64,000 nt of DNA. It comes from Thiocapsa bogorovii (GTDB lineage Bacteria; Pseudomonadota; Gammaproteobacteria; Chromatiales; Chromatiaceae). Position 1 is the stretch's first letter. Every line of letters starts with the position of its first letter. Where the stretch lies: NCBI RefSeq assembly GCF_021228795.1, contig NZ_CP089309.1, positions 744,001 to 808,000 of the forward strand. The letters run 5' to 3'. Below the pieces are notes generated by a model. That model was given only the letters and a program-made list of their open reading frames with translations, did not search any database and was not told the origin of the DNA. Positions 9,830-19,255 of this stretch are shown in pieces. Both the position numbers and the translations under genes were made by a program.

Positions 9830-10669
9830 TCACAGCTCGCCGATGGTCCAGTAATCGGCCGGCTTACCATAGAAAGCGAGAAACTTTTCCATATCCGGTG
9901 TGACCTTTTCGATCGCGTGAGCGCGGATCGCTTCCGGCCATTCGGGCTTCTTCTCAAGCCTGAAGGTCAAGAAAGGTTGAATCGCTGCTCGCAGGCTCGG
10001 GGGAAGCTTTTTCCAAAGGCTCAGGCTACCCGGCACCTGTCTCAGGGCGCGACCCGAGCCTTTGTCGGCCCGTCGCCCGAGTGAGCGGTTCTGCGCCTCG
10101 CGTGAGTCGGGAATGACAAAGGTTTCGTCTACACCGAGGAATGCGAAGCAGTCGGCCAAAACCATGTCCGGGTCTTTGACGTAGTCTTCAAAAAAGACGA
10201 CATGGATTCTGTCGTCCGGGAAGTTTTCCCGATACAGGCTGATCTGACGCCAAAACAAAGAGGCGTCCAGCATCCAAGGAACTTCTCGATAGGTTCTCTC
10301 GAAATCCCACAAGGGGTTTCGCCTCAAGCGACGTCGATGTAACCAATGCGTCTCCATTCGACGCAAAGGGTGTCTGACCATGTAAATTAGACGTACATTC
10401 GGGAGATGGCGATAGATCAGGTCAGGCGCATCCGGCTGATAGACGTTACGGGAATATGTCGTACTCCCTTCGCCGATGGCGGTCTCTGTGGTGACGGTCT
10501 TGAAATGCTCCTCGTACCAGCCCCATCCCCTCGCGAACACCTTCGGGTCCGAAAAGAAATGGAGCTCTTTCGGGTTCGTCATAAAGACGTCCGGGTGCTT
10601 ACCCAGATTCGCACATAGGCTTGTCGTGCCGCAATTCTGTGCGCCGATGACGAGATAATTCGGTCTCAT
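9830..10669 (-). CDS. PAPS-dependent sulfotransferase-like protein
   Basis: A 279-residue protein with the 5'-phosphosulfate loop GAQNCGTTSLCANL at residues 8-21, followed by HPDVFMTNPKELHFFSD, and the 3'-phosphate segment LIYMVRHPLRRMETHW near residue 93. It resembles the heparan sulfotransferase-like Sulfotransfer_1 group, as does the product at 3483. It is 12 bp upstream of the polymerase gene. It probably sulfates the polysaccharide or a lipid-linked intermediate. Confidence 0.88.
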   Translation of the reverse strand: MRPNYLVIGAQNCGTTSLCANLGKHPDVFMTNPKELHFFSDPKVFARGWGWYEEHFKTVTTETAIGEGSTTYSRNVYQPDAPDLIYRHLPNVRLIYMVRHPLRRMETHWLHRRRLRRNPLWDFERTYREVPWMLDASLFWRQISLYRENFPDDRIHVVFFEDYVKDPDMVLADCFAFLGVDETFVIPDSREAQNRSLGRRADKGSGRALRQVPGSLSLWKKLPPSLRAAIQPFLTFRLEKKPEWPEAIRAHAIEKVTPDMEKFLAFYGKPADYWTIGEL

Positions 10670-10971
10670 GGCTTTATTTCTTCATCCGTCGACAAATTTT
10701 GTGTGAGGCATCCCACATGCTCGCTCGTCACTCGGATCAAGCCTGCACGCGGCGCAGAGCGCCGCTGGGCATGCGTGACACTGCGGAGCGGGTGTCACGA
10801 GTACCTTGTGATTTGGAGGGCCGAACTCATGGGCGAGGTCGCGTCCTGCCACTGACTCCAACGCCTCTTTGTGATTCTCGATGACTTACCGTAAAGGACG
10901 AGGCGCTTGCTTGTGGTCCGGTTTCTGGGTATGGCTTCCGAAACGCTGAGGCGTGCTCTCAATGATTTTCG
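10670..10971. other. Intergenic gap between two sulfotransferase genes
   Basis: About 302 bp with no recognised gene, RNA or repeat. It may contain a promoter for the downstream minus-strand genes. Confidence 0.4.
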
Positions 10972-11931
10972 TCATACGGAAACGCCGTTTTTGGTGAGCA
11001 CGCTGTGCGCCCGCCGCAACATACGAATCGGAGCCAGCATGGTATGCCGGGTGCGGTAAGAACGTCGCGTGCGGGTTCTAAATATTCGCCAGCGGGGATT
11101 CTCCGGATTATCGAGCTCAGCACTCGTGTATCCGAAGGCGTGTGCCATTTCGCGCACGGACGGAGCAAGCTGGAACCCGTAATCGCGATCGTCCTTCCAC
11201 TTGCTGAACGATCGGGCGTGGAGATAGTCGGCCGGAACCTGGTCTCGGGTCGCTCCGACGAATCGGATGACCGGATCAAGGGTATCGAGGTCGCTGACCA
11301 TGTCTTCGTACCGGACGACGACGAGTCGATCATCGAGCCGTTCGCGCAGACACTGGAGATTGCGGTAGGCGAGCTCCCACTCGAATTGGGCCTCTTCCGG
11401 AAAGGTTCTCCATCGCGACCAAGCCGAGTATAGGACATCCATCGGGTTTCGAATCAGCCCGATATAGAGAAACTCGGTCGAATCAAGGCGCGCTTCACAT
11501 TCGAGCATCAGCTCGAGTGCGGACCACTGTACCAGGTGGTGAGGCGATTTCTCGAGGAACACCGGGCGATGAGACTCGCAGAGTTTTTCCCAGCCGAGGA
11601 AGATCATGTCGCGGGGATCGGTCGGGATGCGGAAGTCACGGGTGTTTTTCCGGAGAAAAGACACGAGCTCGCGCCGCGCCCGCCTAGCCGGAATCGGGAC
11701 CTCGCTGTCCAGCATCTTGATCTGCGGGAGACCGAGGACGGATGCCGCCTTTGTCCAGTAGAGGGTCTCGGACTCGCGGTGACGTGTATGACGGACGTGG
11801 CGCGCACCGGCCAGACTGCCGATCAGCCGTTGGATCGCACTCGAACCGGATGACTTCGTCGACAGAACAATGACGCATTTGTTCTTCCCCGGTTCCTGCG
11901 GGTGTCCGGGACCGCGCACTGTCGGCGTCAT
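10972..11931 (-). CDS. Sulfotransferase family protein
   Basis: A 319-residue protein with a P-loop-like start VIVLSTKSSGSSAIQRLI near residue 20, matching the 5'-phosphosulfate loop, and YIGLIRNPMDVLYSAWSRW near residue 157, matching the 3'-phosphate site. Its ATG at 11931 overlaps the stop of the preceding GT4 gene by 4 bp, so the two are translationally coupled. The loop has Ser-Ser-Gly-Ser-Ser rather than the usual Gly-Thr-Thr. Substrate unknown; a glycan acceptor is inferred from context. Confidence 0.8.
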   Translation of the reverse strand: MTPTVRGPGHPQEPGKNKCVIVLSTKSSGSSAIQRLIGSLAGARHVRHTRHRESETLYWTKAASVLGLPQIKMLDSEVPIPARRARRELVSFLRKNTRDFRIPTDPRDMIFLGWEKLCESHRPVFLEKSPHHLVQWSALELMLECEARLDSTEFLYIGLIRNPMDVLYSAWSRWRTFPEEAQFEWELAYRNLQCLRERLDDRLVVVRYEDMVSDLDTLDPVIRFVGATRDQVPADYLHARSFSKWKDDRDYGFQLAPSVREMAHAFGYTSAELDNPENPRWRIFRTRTRRSYRTRHTMLAPIRMLRRAHSVLTKNGVSV

Positions 11932-13136
11932 GGGTCGATGCTCCTTTCGGATGAGGCGCGTTCGCTCACCTGGCGATAGAAGTCGACGTGGCGCTCGGCG
12001 ATACGGCGCCGATCGTAACGTTCGGCAAGAAGTCTATTCTCGCGTCCGAGATCGGGATTCTCACGGATCCGCCGGCCCATCTCGAGCAGCGCCGCCCCGA
12101 ATGCCCCTGGATCGCGATCCTGAACAAGCATGCGGCTGTGGGACTCCGAGAGGATGTCGCGGGATCCTTCGGCATCCATCGCAACCACGGGGAGCCCGGC
12201 CGCGAATGCTTCGACCGTGACGAGCCCGAAGCTCTCGATCAGCGAGGGCATGACGAAGCAATCCGCGGCGTGGAAATAGGTGTCGGTGTGGGGTGGATCC
12301 GTACCGGGGCCATCCTGCAAATCGACGCCGACGGGCGGCGCAGGCCCGAAGAGAAAGACCTTGTCAGTCAATTGAAGTGAATCGACCTGCGGCTGCAGGT
12401 CTGGCACGCGCGCTCCGACGATGACGCAGATCATCTCTGGATCCTGTTCGGCGACGACCTTCATCGCATCGATCAGAGAAGAGAAGCCTTTCTTCGCATG
12501 GTTCCGGCCGACGGCCAAGAACGTGATCGGACCCTGCGGGAGGCCCGAACGCCCCTTGGCCTGCGGGTCTCTGCGCGCAAGCAAGGCGGCGTTGATTCCG
12601 TTCGGAAGGTCCGCGACTCGGCTAGGAGATACGCCCAACTCCAGGTATTCGGCTCTCACGTCCGATCCAATCGCGATCAGACCCGAGGCACGCCGGACCG
12701 CGTCCGAGATCAGGCGGTCGAGATGCGGGTCCAGGCGCATGCCGTATCCAATCTCGGGAAGCTTCTGAATATCGTCGCCGTGGCAGGTCAGGACGAAGGG
12801 CATTCCAATGCGATCACAGACCTCCGCAGCGATGTGACCTGCCGGATAGGCGACGTGCGCGTGGACGACATCAGGCTTGAGGCGCCGGACAAGGCGGTTG
12901 AGCCGATGCCGCCAGGCGGGAATGCGCAATCCGAGAAGCCCCATCAAGGGTGGTGGTGCGAACCAATGGATGGTGTGGAGCGCGTTAACCTGTCCAGCGC
13001 CGGCGCCGCGACGCTTGGGCGCCAGGAGGTGAACCTCATGCCCGGCTTCACAAAGCCCTTCCGCCAGATTGTGGACGGCAAGCTGCACGCCCCCGATTTT
13101 CGGGAGATAGTGCGAGGTGACCAGAAGGATCCGCAT
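11928..13136 (-). CDS. GT4-family glycosyltransferase
   Basis: A 402-residue GT-B protein beginning MRILLVTSHYLPKIGGVQLA, the classical GT4 N-terminus. The donor site is seen as MPSLIESFGLVTVEAFAAGL in the C-terminal half. An upstream in-frame start at 13187 is possible, but ATG 13136 overlaps the stop of the preceding gene as TAATG and gives the family's normal N-terminus. It is coupled at its 3' end to a sulfotransferase. It should add a sugar during exopolysaccharide repeat assembly. Confidence 0.92.
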   Translation of the reverse strand: MRILLVTSHYLPKIGGVQLAVHNLAEGLCEAGHEVHLLAPKRRGAGAGQVNALHTIHWFAPPPLMGLLGLRIPAWRHRLNRLVRRLKPDVVHAHVAYPAGHIAAEVCDRIGMPFVLTCHGDDIQKLPEIGYGMRLDPHLDRLISDAVRRASGLIAIGSDVRAEYLELGVSPSRVADLPNGINAALLARRDPQAKGRSGLPQGPITFLAVGRNHAKKGFSSLIDAMKVVAEQDPEMICVIVGARVPDLQPQVDSLQLTDKVFLFGPAPPVGVDLQDGPGTDPPHTDTYFHAADCFVMPSLIESFGLVTVEAFAAGLPVVAMDAEGSRDILSESHSRMLVQDRDPGAFGAALLEMGRRIRENPDLGRENRLLAERYDRRRIAERHVDFYRQVSERASSERSIDP

Positions 13137-14011
13137 TAAACCGATCCGCCTCCGCTCGCCGCGCGGCGCGGAGCGTGGTCGGGCCAAGCTTCTGATTCCG
13201 CACGCCGGTTCTCGGGACTCTTTTCCGTCAAGGTCTGGAAGCGAAGAAACGTGCGGAAATTCTCCTCGACCCAGTCGGCTCGATACTCGATACGCGGGTC
13301 ATCGAGGCGATAGTAACGATAGCCGATGTCGTACTCGAGCGCGTTCCGGCCCGTATGCTGCCTGCACTCCACGATCGGAAGCGACTTGGACATGATGGCC
13401 TCGTAGAAGCGCATGCTCCACGGCGCGTCACCGGCCGGACACAGGGTAAATTTGCTGGAGCACATGAGACGAAAATAGTCGTCGTCGAAGAAGTCGCGTT
13501 CTTTGACGGGGCGCTCCTTGGGGACGAAGCCGGATTGCTTGAAGGTTCGGTCGTACGGGCCGAGGATCTTGTGGCGGCGCTGCAGGAGCCAGTTACGGCG
13601 CCGGGCGTTGCGATCCGTGACCTGGAAAAAAGACGATTCCGTGAAGTGCGCCTTCGCGAAATCGAGGACCCACTGGCGGTTTCGTTGCGTGACCTCGTCG
13701 ATGTACAGGGCACCGCGGAAGTTGAAATCGCGGGTTTTCGCGAAACCGAGTTGCTCGACGCGCTCGATGAAGCTCGCGGGATAGAGTGCGATGCGTGGTT
13801 CCGCGTAGGGATCGGGGATGGCGTCGAGGCCGAACCCGGCTTCCAGATGGCTCTGGTTCCAGAGCATCACGAGTCTGGGTGAAAGCCGAATGTTGTTTTG
13901 TATGTCCGTCAATGGGCTGGTCCGGAACGTCGGTTGGATCGGGCTCGCGCTTGGCGTTTGCGTTGTAACTCCGGTGCGCCGGCGCGTCGCATCTCGCGCG
14001 GGTCGGGCCAT
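13136..14011 (-). CDS. Exostosin/GT47-like glycosyltransferase
   Basis: A 291-residue protein whose segment SKFTLCPAGDAPWSMRFYEA near residue 190, followed by IMSKSLPIV, is the signature shared by exostosin (GT47) and related glycosyltransferases. The first 40 residues are low complexity and Pro/Thr-rich, so translation may start later, for example at the Met of MLWNQSHLE. It overlaps the next GT4 gene by one base. It probably transfers a sugar to the nascent polysaccharide. Which GT family it belongs to is uncertain. Confidence 0.7.
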   Translation of the reverse strand: MARPARDATRRRTGVTTQTPSASPIQPTFRTSPLTDIQNNIRLSPRLVMLWNQSHLEAGFGLDAIPDPYAEPRIALYPASFIERVEQLGFAKTRDFNFRGALYIDEVTQRNRQWVLDFAKAHFTESSFFQVTDRNARRRNWLLQRRHKILGPYDRTFKQSGFVPKERPVKERDFFDDDYFRLMCSSKFTLCPAGDAPWSMRFYEAIMSKSLPIVECRQHTGRNALEYDIGYRYYRLDDPRIEYRADWVEENFRTFLRFQTLTEKSPENRRAESEAWPDHAPRRAASGGGSV

Positions 14012-14017
14012 GACGCG

Positions 14018-14135
14018 TAAGGCTGGATGGTGGATGCGCTTCGCTTATCCACCCTACGGCTTGTCGCGGGCTGGTGCGCGGGGGCGTGGTTCATGGGTTG
14101 GATGGTGGGTGCGCTGGGCTTATCGACCCTTCGGA
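14018..14135. repeat. Dispersed GGTGGATGCGC-type palindromic repeat, two copies
   Basis: The stretch GGATGGTGGATGCGCTTCGC near 14028 continues as TTATCCACCCTACG, an imperfect palindrome. A diverged second copy follows at about 14096-14135. I recognise this as a type of short intergenic repeat common in gammaproteobacterial genomes. It lies between the BY-kinase-like and exostosin-like genes. Confidence 0.6.
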
Positions 14136-14183
14136 TTCCTGTTGAGGCTTGACCTGGATCCCGTGAGCTATTCGGTCGGCGGA

Positions 14184-14250
14184 AGAAGACGACTGCAAGT
14201 CGTCGATGCCGGGAGGTTGGCGATCCGCGACGATCGCCGGCGCTTTTTCC
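14184..14250. repeat. Dispersed repeat with GACGACT hairpin
   Basis: A 7-bp stem GACGACT-GCA-AGTCGTC at 14188-14204 is followed by a conserved tail. A related copy lies at 62719-62795. On the minus strand the hairpin is about 80 nt downstream of the BY-kinase-like gene, where it could act as a weak terminator. Confidence 0.55.
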
Positions 14251-14284
14251 AGCGAGTGCTACAAACACGGCCGATGCGCGGGCA

Positions 14285-15124
14285 TCAGGCGTACGCATAG
14301 GTATCGTGGTCGCCGACCGCCTTATTCAAGACGGTACCAAGCAGCTGCGACGCACCCAGTGTCTCGTAGGCCCGACGAAGATCGTCCTTGGTTGTGACGC
14401 CGTCTTCCACCACCAGAAGGAAGGCATCGACGTTCGGGGCAAACGCCATGACGTCGTCGCCCGCAAGAACGGGCGGGAGGTCGAACAGCACGAAGCGATC
14501 GGGGTAACGCGTCTTCAACTCGCCGACCAAGTCGCGGACCAGCGGGCTAGAGAGCTTTTCCGACGAGTCGACCATGGGCTCGTTTCCGGGGAGGACGACC
14601 AGACGCTCGATACCCGGATTGAACAGGATCTCGGAGATGGATTTTTCGCCGCGCAGATAGTCGCTGATGCCGGGGACCGGTTCGTCGAGAAGATAACGGG
14701 CGACCGCCGGATGACAGAGGTCGAAGTCCGCCACCAGAACGGTCTGGTTCATCTCACGGGCTAGACTGATCGCGAGATTGAGCGTCGTCAGGGTCTTTCC
14801 GTTGCCCTGGCGCGCGCCGGTCACGCCGAGTGTGTTCCAACCGTTGGCTCGCATCTTCTGGAGCACGGTGGTGCGCAGCACCTTGTAGGCGGCCTCCGCG
14901 GGGTCACGCATGGAGGGTGTGACGATGCGTCGGTCACGAAGTCGGCGCGGATCGATCTCGATGCCGCGGGTCTGCTGGTAGACGACGTCCCGAGTCTGCG
15001 TTGATGTCGACCGGCTCGGCTCGCGGGCACGCCCGCCCGAAGACGCCAGCCGTTCTGTCTCGCTGGGTTTGCCCTGCGCCCGTTCGGCGCGAGCGCGGTC
15101 CAATGCCTGCTTCAAGCGTTCCAT
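14285..15124 (-). CDS. CpsD/CapB-family BY-kinase-like ATPase
   Basis: A 279-residue cytoplasmic protein with a Walker A-type loop GARQGNGKTLTTLN near residue 103, Walker A' VLVADFDLCHPAV near 135, and Walker B VLFDLPPV near 210. This matches the stand-alone ATPase partner of Wzz-type co-polymerases in exopolysaccharide systems. In the family it autophosphorylates on C-terminal tyrosines and controls chain length. Here the tail is short, with only two Tyr (DTYAYA), and Walker A is ARQGNGKT rather than the usual PGEGKT. It lies downstream of the chain-length gene, with a repeat-containing gap of about 470 bp between them. Kinase activity is therefore probable but not certain. Confidence 0.85.
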   Translation of the reverse strand: MERLKQALDRARAERAQGKPSETERLASSGGRAREPSRSTSTQTRDVVYQQTRGIEIDPRRLRDRRIVTPSMRDPAEAAYKVLRTTVLQKMRANGWNTLGVTGARQGNGKTLTTLNLAISLAREMNQTVLVADFDLCHPAVARYLLDEPVPGISDYLRGEKSISEILFNPGIERLVVLPGNEPMVDSSEKLSSPLVRDLVGELKTRYPDRFVLFDLPPVLAGDDVMAFAPNVDAFLLVVEDGVTTKDDLRRAYETLGASQLLGTVLNKAVGDHDTYAYA

Positions 15125-15591
15125 GATCCGTCAATTCCTCACATCCGCATGATTTTAGGAGCGGTGTTCATGTTTTCTCGCGGCGTTGCTCGCCCGGCGT
15201 GCGCGGAACGCACCCACCCTGCATTCTCCTCGCGAATCCGCTGCACCTTTCACGCCAACGATAGTCGGCCGATCCATGCGCTGTTGGACCGGCATCGGTC
15301 TGCCGTTGCGGGTCGCATTCTGACAATCTGCGGGGACCGAACTCATTTAGGAACGATTCAAACGCAACCGAACTATGTAGGATGAGTAGAGCGCAGCGGA
15401 ACCCATCCAGGCCGCGCCAAGGGCATCAGACCGAAACCCGGCAACGCGGCGGTTGGGGGATGGGTTTCGCTCCCCCTACCCATCCTGCTGGTCAATCAAG
15501 ATGTTTGCCTTGTTTCTTGTTGTGCCTCCTATCGTCAGCACAACCTGCGGGTGTGTGATTGTACGTAAATCGCCTTGTTGCTCGACGGCTG
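15125..15591. other. Intergenic region with an inverted pair of dispersed repeats
   Basis: Two related ~32-bp sequences face each other at about 15373-15404 and 15457-15488, both containing GGATGnGTAG...AACCCATCC-type motifs. They could fold as a large hairpin. The rest of the gap shows no gene or RNA. Confidence 0.55.
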
Positions 15592-17370
15592 CTATTGTTC
15601 AACAGCTGTGCTGGTTTCGGACGGATCCGATGCACCGGTGAGCGTTGCGGCAATGTCGCCTAAGGGCATCACGAAGAGATGAACGAGCAACACACCCAAA
15701 GCGATTGCGCCCGCGACGGCGCCACTCAGCATCATGACTCGTCTCGAGCGCAGGCGCTGATCTGCCTCGGTCTCGATGAATGGAATCACGGCGAGGGGCG
15801 ATGAGCCGATGATCGATTGAACGATCTTGGGTCCGTAGATGCGTTTATCCATCGCCTCGCGAACCACGGCATGCCCCATACCACCGCCGACCGAAAGCAC
15901 GAACCCCAGGAAAAGCAAACCCAGCCGGTTGGGCTTGTAGGGTTTGCGTGGGAGAGGCGGCGGCTCGATCAGCGAGAAGCGCTCGCCTCGACTCTCGGTT
16001 TCCAAGGCCTCGGCCAACCGAGCGGCGCTCAGCTTTTCGAGAATATCCTGATAGCTCGTGACGGCGTTGTTGTAATCACGGGTCAACGTCTTGTATTCGC
16101 GTTCGATTTGCGGACTATCCGTGATCCGCTGCTCATACTCCTTCAAGCTGGCCAGAAGCTCGTCTCGCGTGACGCGCGCCGAGCGTAGATCGGCTTCGAT
16201 TGCCGCCAAGCGCGTTTGAAGCTGAACGTACGAGGGATTGTTCGCGTCCGATACGCCGGGGACCCAATCGCTGGCGCCATTTCCTTGCTTGCCCAACTCC
16301 GCACGCGTCGCCGCGACGGCCCGTTGGAGACGTTTGACGTCCGGATGCTCCTCGGAATAACGATCAAGCGCGGACCGAAGCTCGGCCTGTTGCTGCACGA
16401 GTTGACGGCCGAGATTCTCGGTGTCGGAGGTACCGACGGCCTTGCGCAGTGCCGCCAGCTCTCTCTCGACGCGGACTCGATCTGGGTGTGTCGGCGAATA
16501 GCGAGCGGCTAGACTGACATACTCGGCTTCCAGGACGCGCAGACGATCGGCCGGTGTCATCACCCGCTCGCCCGTCGAGGAAAACATCGCAGCATAAGGC
16601 TCGGTCGAGGCGAGCTCCGACTGAAGATACATGCGCTGTTGCTCGAGCGTGCGGATCGACTCCTCCTGATTCCGCAGACGTTCCTCCGTGCTCTTCATGC
16701 GCTCGAGGTTGAAGTTCATCAACTCGGGCAGGCGATGGCCCTCAGCCTCCTTGAACTCCGCGAGCTGCTTCTCGAGCACGTCGATCTGTCCGGAGAGCTT
16801 ACGCGCCTCTTGCTCGAGGAAGTCGGACGTCTTCTGTGCCGTTTCCTTGCGGTCGCGAACGTTCTCCTCGAGGAACAACTGAATGATCTCGTTGGCTACG
16901 GCTTGCGCGACCTCCGGTGACGGGTGATCGAACGACAGCGAGAAGGCGATCGCAACCTGCTGAGCGCGCCCTCCGCGCGCGTCGGCGACATTGGCGCTGA
17001 TCGTTTCGAGCTCGATGTCCTTCTGCATCTCGCGCACGGCGTACGCCAGGCCGAAATCGCGCCTGATATCCGAATAGAGATCGTAGCGCTCCATGATCCG
17101 ACCGAGGTTCTCGGCGGTCATCACCTTTTGGCTGACGATCTGCACGCGCTCGCCGGCGTAGCTCGTCACGGTCGACTGGACGAGATCGCTCGGGATCTCT
17201 TGCTGCTCGATGAGGATCGTCCCTGTGGAGCGGTAGACCGCGGGGAGCCCGACGGCGACCGCGGCGGCAGCGAGGAAGATCACCAAAGCAGGCACGATGA
17301 TTTGCCATCTGCGCCGCTTCAGGGTCGCGACGTAGTCGTCGATGTTTTGGGTTTGGTAGTGCTCGGCCAT
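15592..17370 (-). CDS. Wzz/GNVR-type exopolysaccharide chain-length determinant
   Basis: A 592-residue inner-membrane co-polymerase. An N-terminal membrane segment (about residues 19-38) leads into a long periplasmic coiled coil rich in Glu, Gln and Arg (about 170-400). A proline-rich motif PPPLPRKPYKPNR near residue 480 precedes another membrane segment, and a third lies near residue 550. This is the usual layout of polysaccharide co-polymerases that work with a Wzy-type polymerase, an OPX exporter and a BY-kinase. It starts 9 bp after the stop of the outer-membrane barrel gene on the same strand and is clearly part of the operon. Confidence 0.92.
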   Translation of the reverse strand: MAEHYQTQNIDDYVATLKRRRWQIIVPALVIFLAAAAVAVGLPAVYRSTGTILIEQQEIPSDLVQSTVTSYAGERVQIVSQKVMTAENLGRIMERYDLYSDIRRDFGLAYAVREMQKDIELETISANVADARGGRAQQVAIAFSLSFDHPSPEVAQAVANEIIQLFLEENVRDRKETAQKTSDFLEQEARKLSGQIDVLEKQLAEFKEAEGHRLPELMNFNLERMKSTEERLRNQEESIRTLEQQRMYLQSELASTEPYAAMFSSTGERVMTPADRLRVLEAEYVSLAARYSPTHPDRVRVERELAALRKAVGTSDTENLGRQLVQQQAELRSALDRYSEEHPDVKRLQRAVAATRAELGKQGNGASDWVPGVSDANNPSYVQLQTRLAAIEADLRSARVTRDELLASLKEYEQRITDSPQIEREYKTLTRDYNNAVTSYQDILEKLSAARLAEALETESRGERFSLIEPPPLPRKPYKPNRLGLLFLGFVLSVGGGMGHAVVREAMDKRIYGPKIVQSIIGSSPLAVIPFIETEADQRLRSRRVMMLSGAVAGAIALGVLLVHLFVMPLGDIAATLTGASDPSETSTAVEQ

Positions 17371-17379
17371 CGTGCGTCC

Positions 17380-18588
17380 CTACCGTAACGTTGAGAAACG
17401 GCGGAGGGGTTCCCTCGGCCACTTGTAGTTGACGCTCAGGAAGATAGCATTCGACACCGCATCCTCGGCGATGATCTCGCGCTTCTGCCAACGGAGACGA
17501 TAGCTGAGATCAAGACTCAGGGATTCGCTTAAACGACGTCCGAGTCTTGGCGACACGTCGACGTAGTCGCGGTCGTTCCCGGAGATCTCACCGCCCGGAT
17601 TTCGGTTGCGATAGGCGCTAGCGTTCAGGCCGAACGTCCACAGGGGGCTGATGGGATAGTCGAAGCCCAGCGTGATGCCGGTGGTATCGAGGAGGGTGCC
17701 TCGGCCACTCGGCAGCAAGGATCGCTCCGCCAAGAGCTCGACGCCGCCGACGATGAAGTCTTTCGTCCATTCCAGTTGAAAAATCGGCCCGAAGCTGTCC
17801 GTGTCGTCCACGCCATCTTCGATCGGCGTCTCCGCATCCGAATGTCGAACACCGGCGAGTGCTCTGATGGACGAGGTCTCCGACAGTAGATATCGCAGAC
17901 CCGCTTCCACCCCGACGCTGGTCGTCCGAGTGCCGTCGGCAGTGGATTCGTAATTGTCGTAAGCTGTCTGACCGACGAGTTGCATACGCTCGCTGATCTG
18001 GTAGCCGATTGTCACATTCGCTCTTGCAAAGGTGTAGTTCGACAACGGGATTTGGTTGACGTCCTCATAGGAGACGTCTTCGTAGCTCAGCCCTGTATCG
18101 AGCGTCGCGCGCTCGGTGATCTGGTAGGCCCAAGTAGGCCGAACCACGAACCGGCTCCGCCGCTTATTGACCTGCACGAAACCTGTTGTCGCCTCTTCGC
18201 TGGTCAGCGTCGAGTCGTAGTCGAGATCCGCATTTAACCCCAAACGATGACGGTCAAGCTGGTAACTGGAGATGAAAGCGAGCGAGCCGTTCGTTCGGTC
18301 GAGGTCTGACGCATCCGCGTATTGCTTGCTGTTGACCGTCAAACCCAGGCCGATGTCGCTGACCTCCGTCCGGCGCCCCGCCGTCACCGTACCCCTCAGG
18401 ACGGCACCGAGCGAGCTCTCGGGATCTCTCGTGGAGAGTCGAACGTTGTCGTCGTAAAAGGTGCGGATGCCGGCCCTGGGTTCGACATACCAGATATCGG
18501 AAAGCGCTTCGGACGACATGCAGGTGAGAAGCGCTAGCATCACGGCGGCATGGCCGACGAGACGCGGCTGAAAGGTTTCGTTATTCAA
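17380..18588 (-). CDS. Outer-membrane beta-barrel protein of the polysaccharide export system
   Basis: A 402-residue exported protein. Residues 1-30 form a signal peptide. The rest alternates aromatic and polar residues with many short predicted strands and Asp/Ser/Thr-rich turns, typical of the outer-membrane barrel (BBP2-like) proteins found in PEP-CTERM-type exopolysaccharide loci. It lies between the OPX exporter and the chain-length gene, which suggests that it forms the outer-membrane channel for the polymer. It does not end in a classical terminal Phe. Confidence 0.78.
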   Translation of the reverse strand: MNNETFQPRLVGHAAVMLALLTCMSSEALSDIWYVEPRAGIRTFYDDNVRLSTRDPESSLGAVLRGTVTAGRRTEVSDIGLGLTVNSKQYADASDLDRTNGSLAFISSYQLDRHRLGLNADLDYDSTLTSEEATTGFVQVNKRRSRFVVRPTWAYQITERATLDTGLSYEDVSYEDVNQIPLSNYTFARANVTIGYQISERMQLVGQTAYDNYESTADGTRTTSVGVEAGLRYLLSETSSIRALAGVRHSDAETPIEDGVDDTDSFGPIFQLEWTKDFIVGGVELLAERSLLPSGRGTLLDTTGITLGFDYPISPLWTFGLNASAYRNRNPGGEISGNDRDYVDVSPRLGRRLSESLSLDLSYRLRWQKREIIAEDAVSNAIFLSVNYKWPREPLRRFSTLR

Positions 18589-18652
18589 GATCTCACCTCA
18601 GGCCGTAACACCTACAGCATCCTTATACGCCGCGACGGCGAATCCGAGGGCA

Positions 18653-19255
18653 TCAGGGCACGACAATGACGTCGCCGGCCTGCAACGGGATATTTTGCTC
18701 GAGGTCTTCTCCGCGGCGTATCCTACGGTAGTCGAACGGAATCGAACGTTGTTGACCGTTTTCCACTCGGAGGACTTTGATCTTTTTCTCGTCTGCGAAC
18801 GGGGTTAGCCCACCAGCCATCGAAAGGGCCTGCATGACTGTTACATCCCGGGCGATGATTGCAAAATCACCGGGCTTGTTGACCTTCCCGATGACGTAGA
18901 TGCGGTTACCGGGGATTTCCTGAAGCGTCACCGTCACGACAGGGTCCGGGATGAACTTTGAGAGGCGCTGCTTAAGTACCGCGCCGAGCTCCTCCAGGGT
19001 CAGGCCTTCGGCCCTTAGATCGCCGGCCAATGGAAAGGATATGCCGCCGTCCGGCCGGACGAGCACGAGTTGCTCGAGACCCGGCTCTTGCCAGACCGAC
19101 ACGGCGACGATATCGCCGGGACGCAGCTCGTAACCCTGTTGCGGCACGGCCGCATCGGCGATGGACGCAGCCGCGATGCCGACCAGCATGAGCATGGCGC
19201 AAAGCGCTGTTCCCACGTCAGCAACGCGACGAATGCACGGCAGTTCCAGTTTCAT
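18653..19255 (-). CDS. Short OPX/Wza-type polysaccharide export protein
   Basis: A 200-residue periplasmic protein with a signal peptide (about 1-36) and one export domain starting YELRPGDIVAVSVWQEPGLE, then an SLBB-type domain from GNRIYVIGKVNKPGDFAI to the end. It lacks a lipobox cysteine and lacks the C-terminal amphipathic helix that full-length Wza uses to cross the outer membrane. It therefore probably needs a partner barrel, most likely the next gene. It is the first gene of the export/assembly part of the operon. Confidence 0.9.
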   Translation of the reverse strand: MKLELPCIRRVADVGTALCAMLMLVGIAAASIADAAVPQQGYELRPGDIVAVSVWQEPGLEQLVLVRPDGGISFPLAGDLRAEGLTLEELGAVLKQRLSKFIPDPVVTVTLQEIPGNRIYVIGKVNKPGDFAIIARDVTVMQALSMAGGLTPFADEKKIKVLRVENGQQRSIPFDYRRIRRGEDLEQNIPLQAGDVIVVP

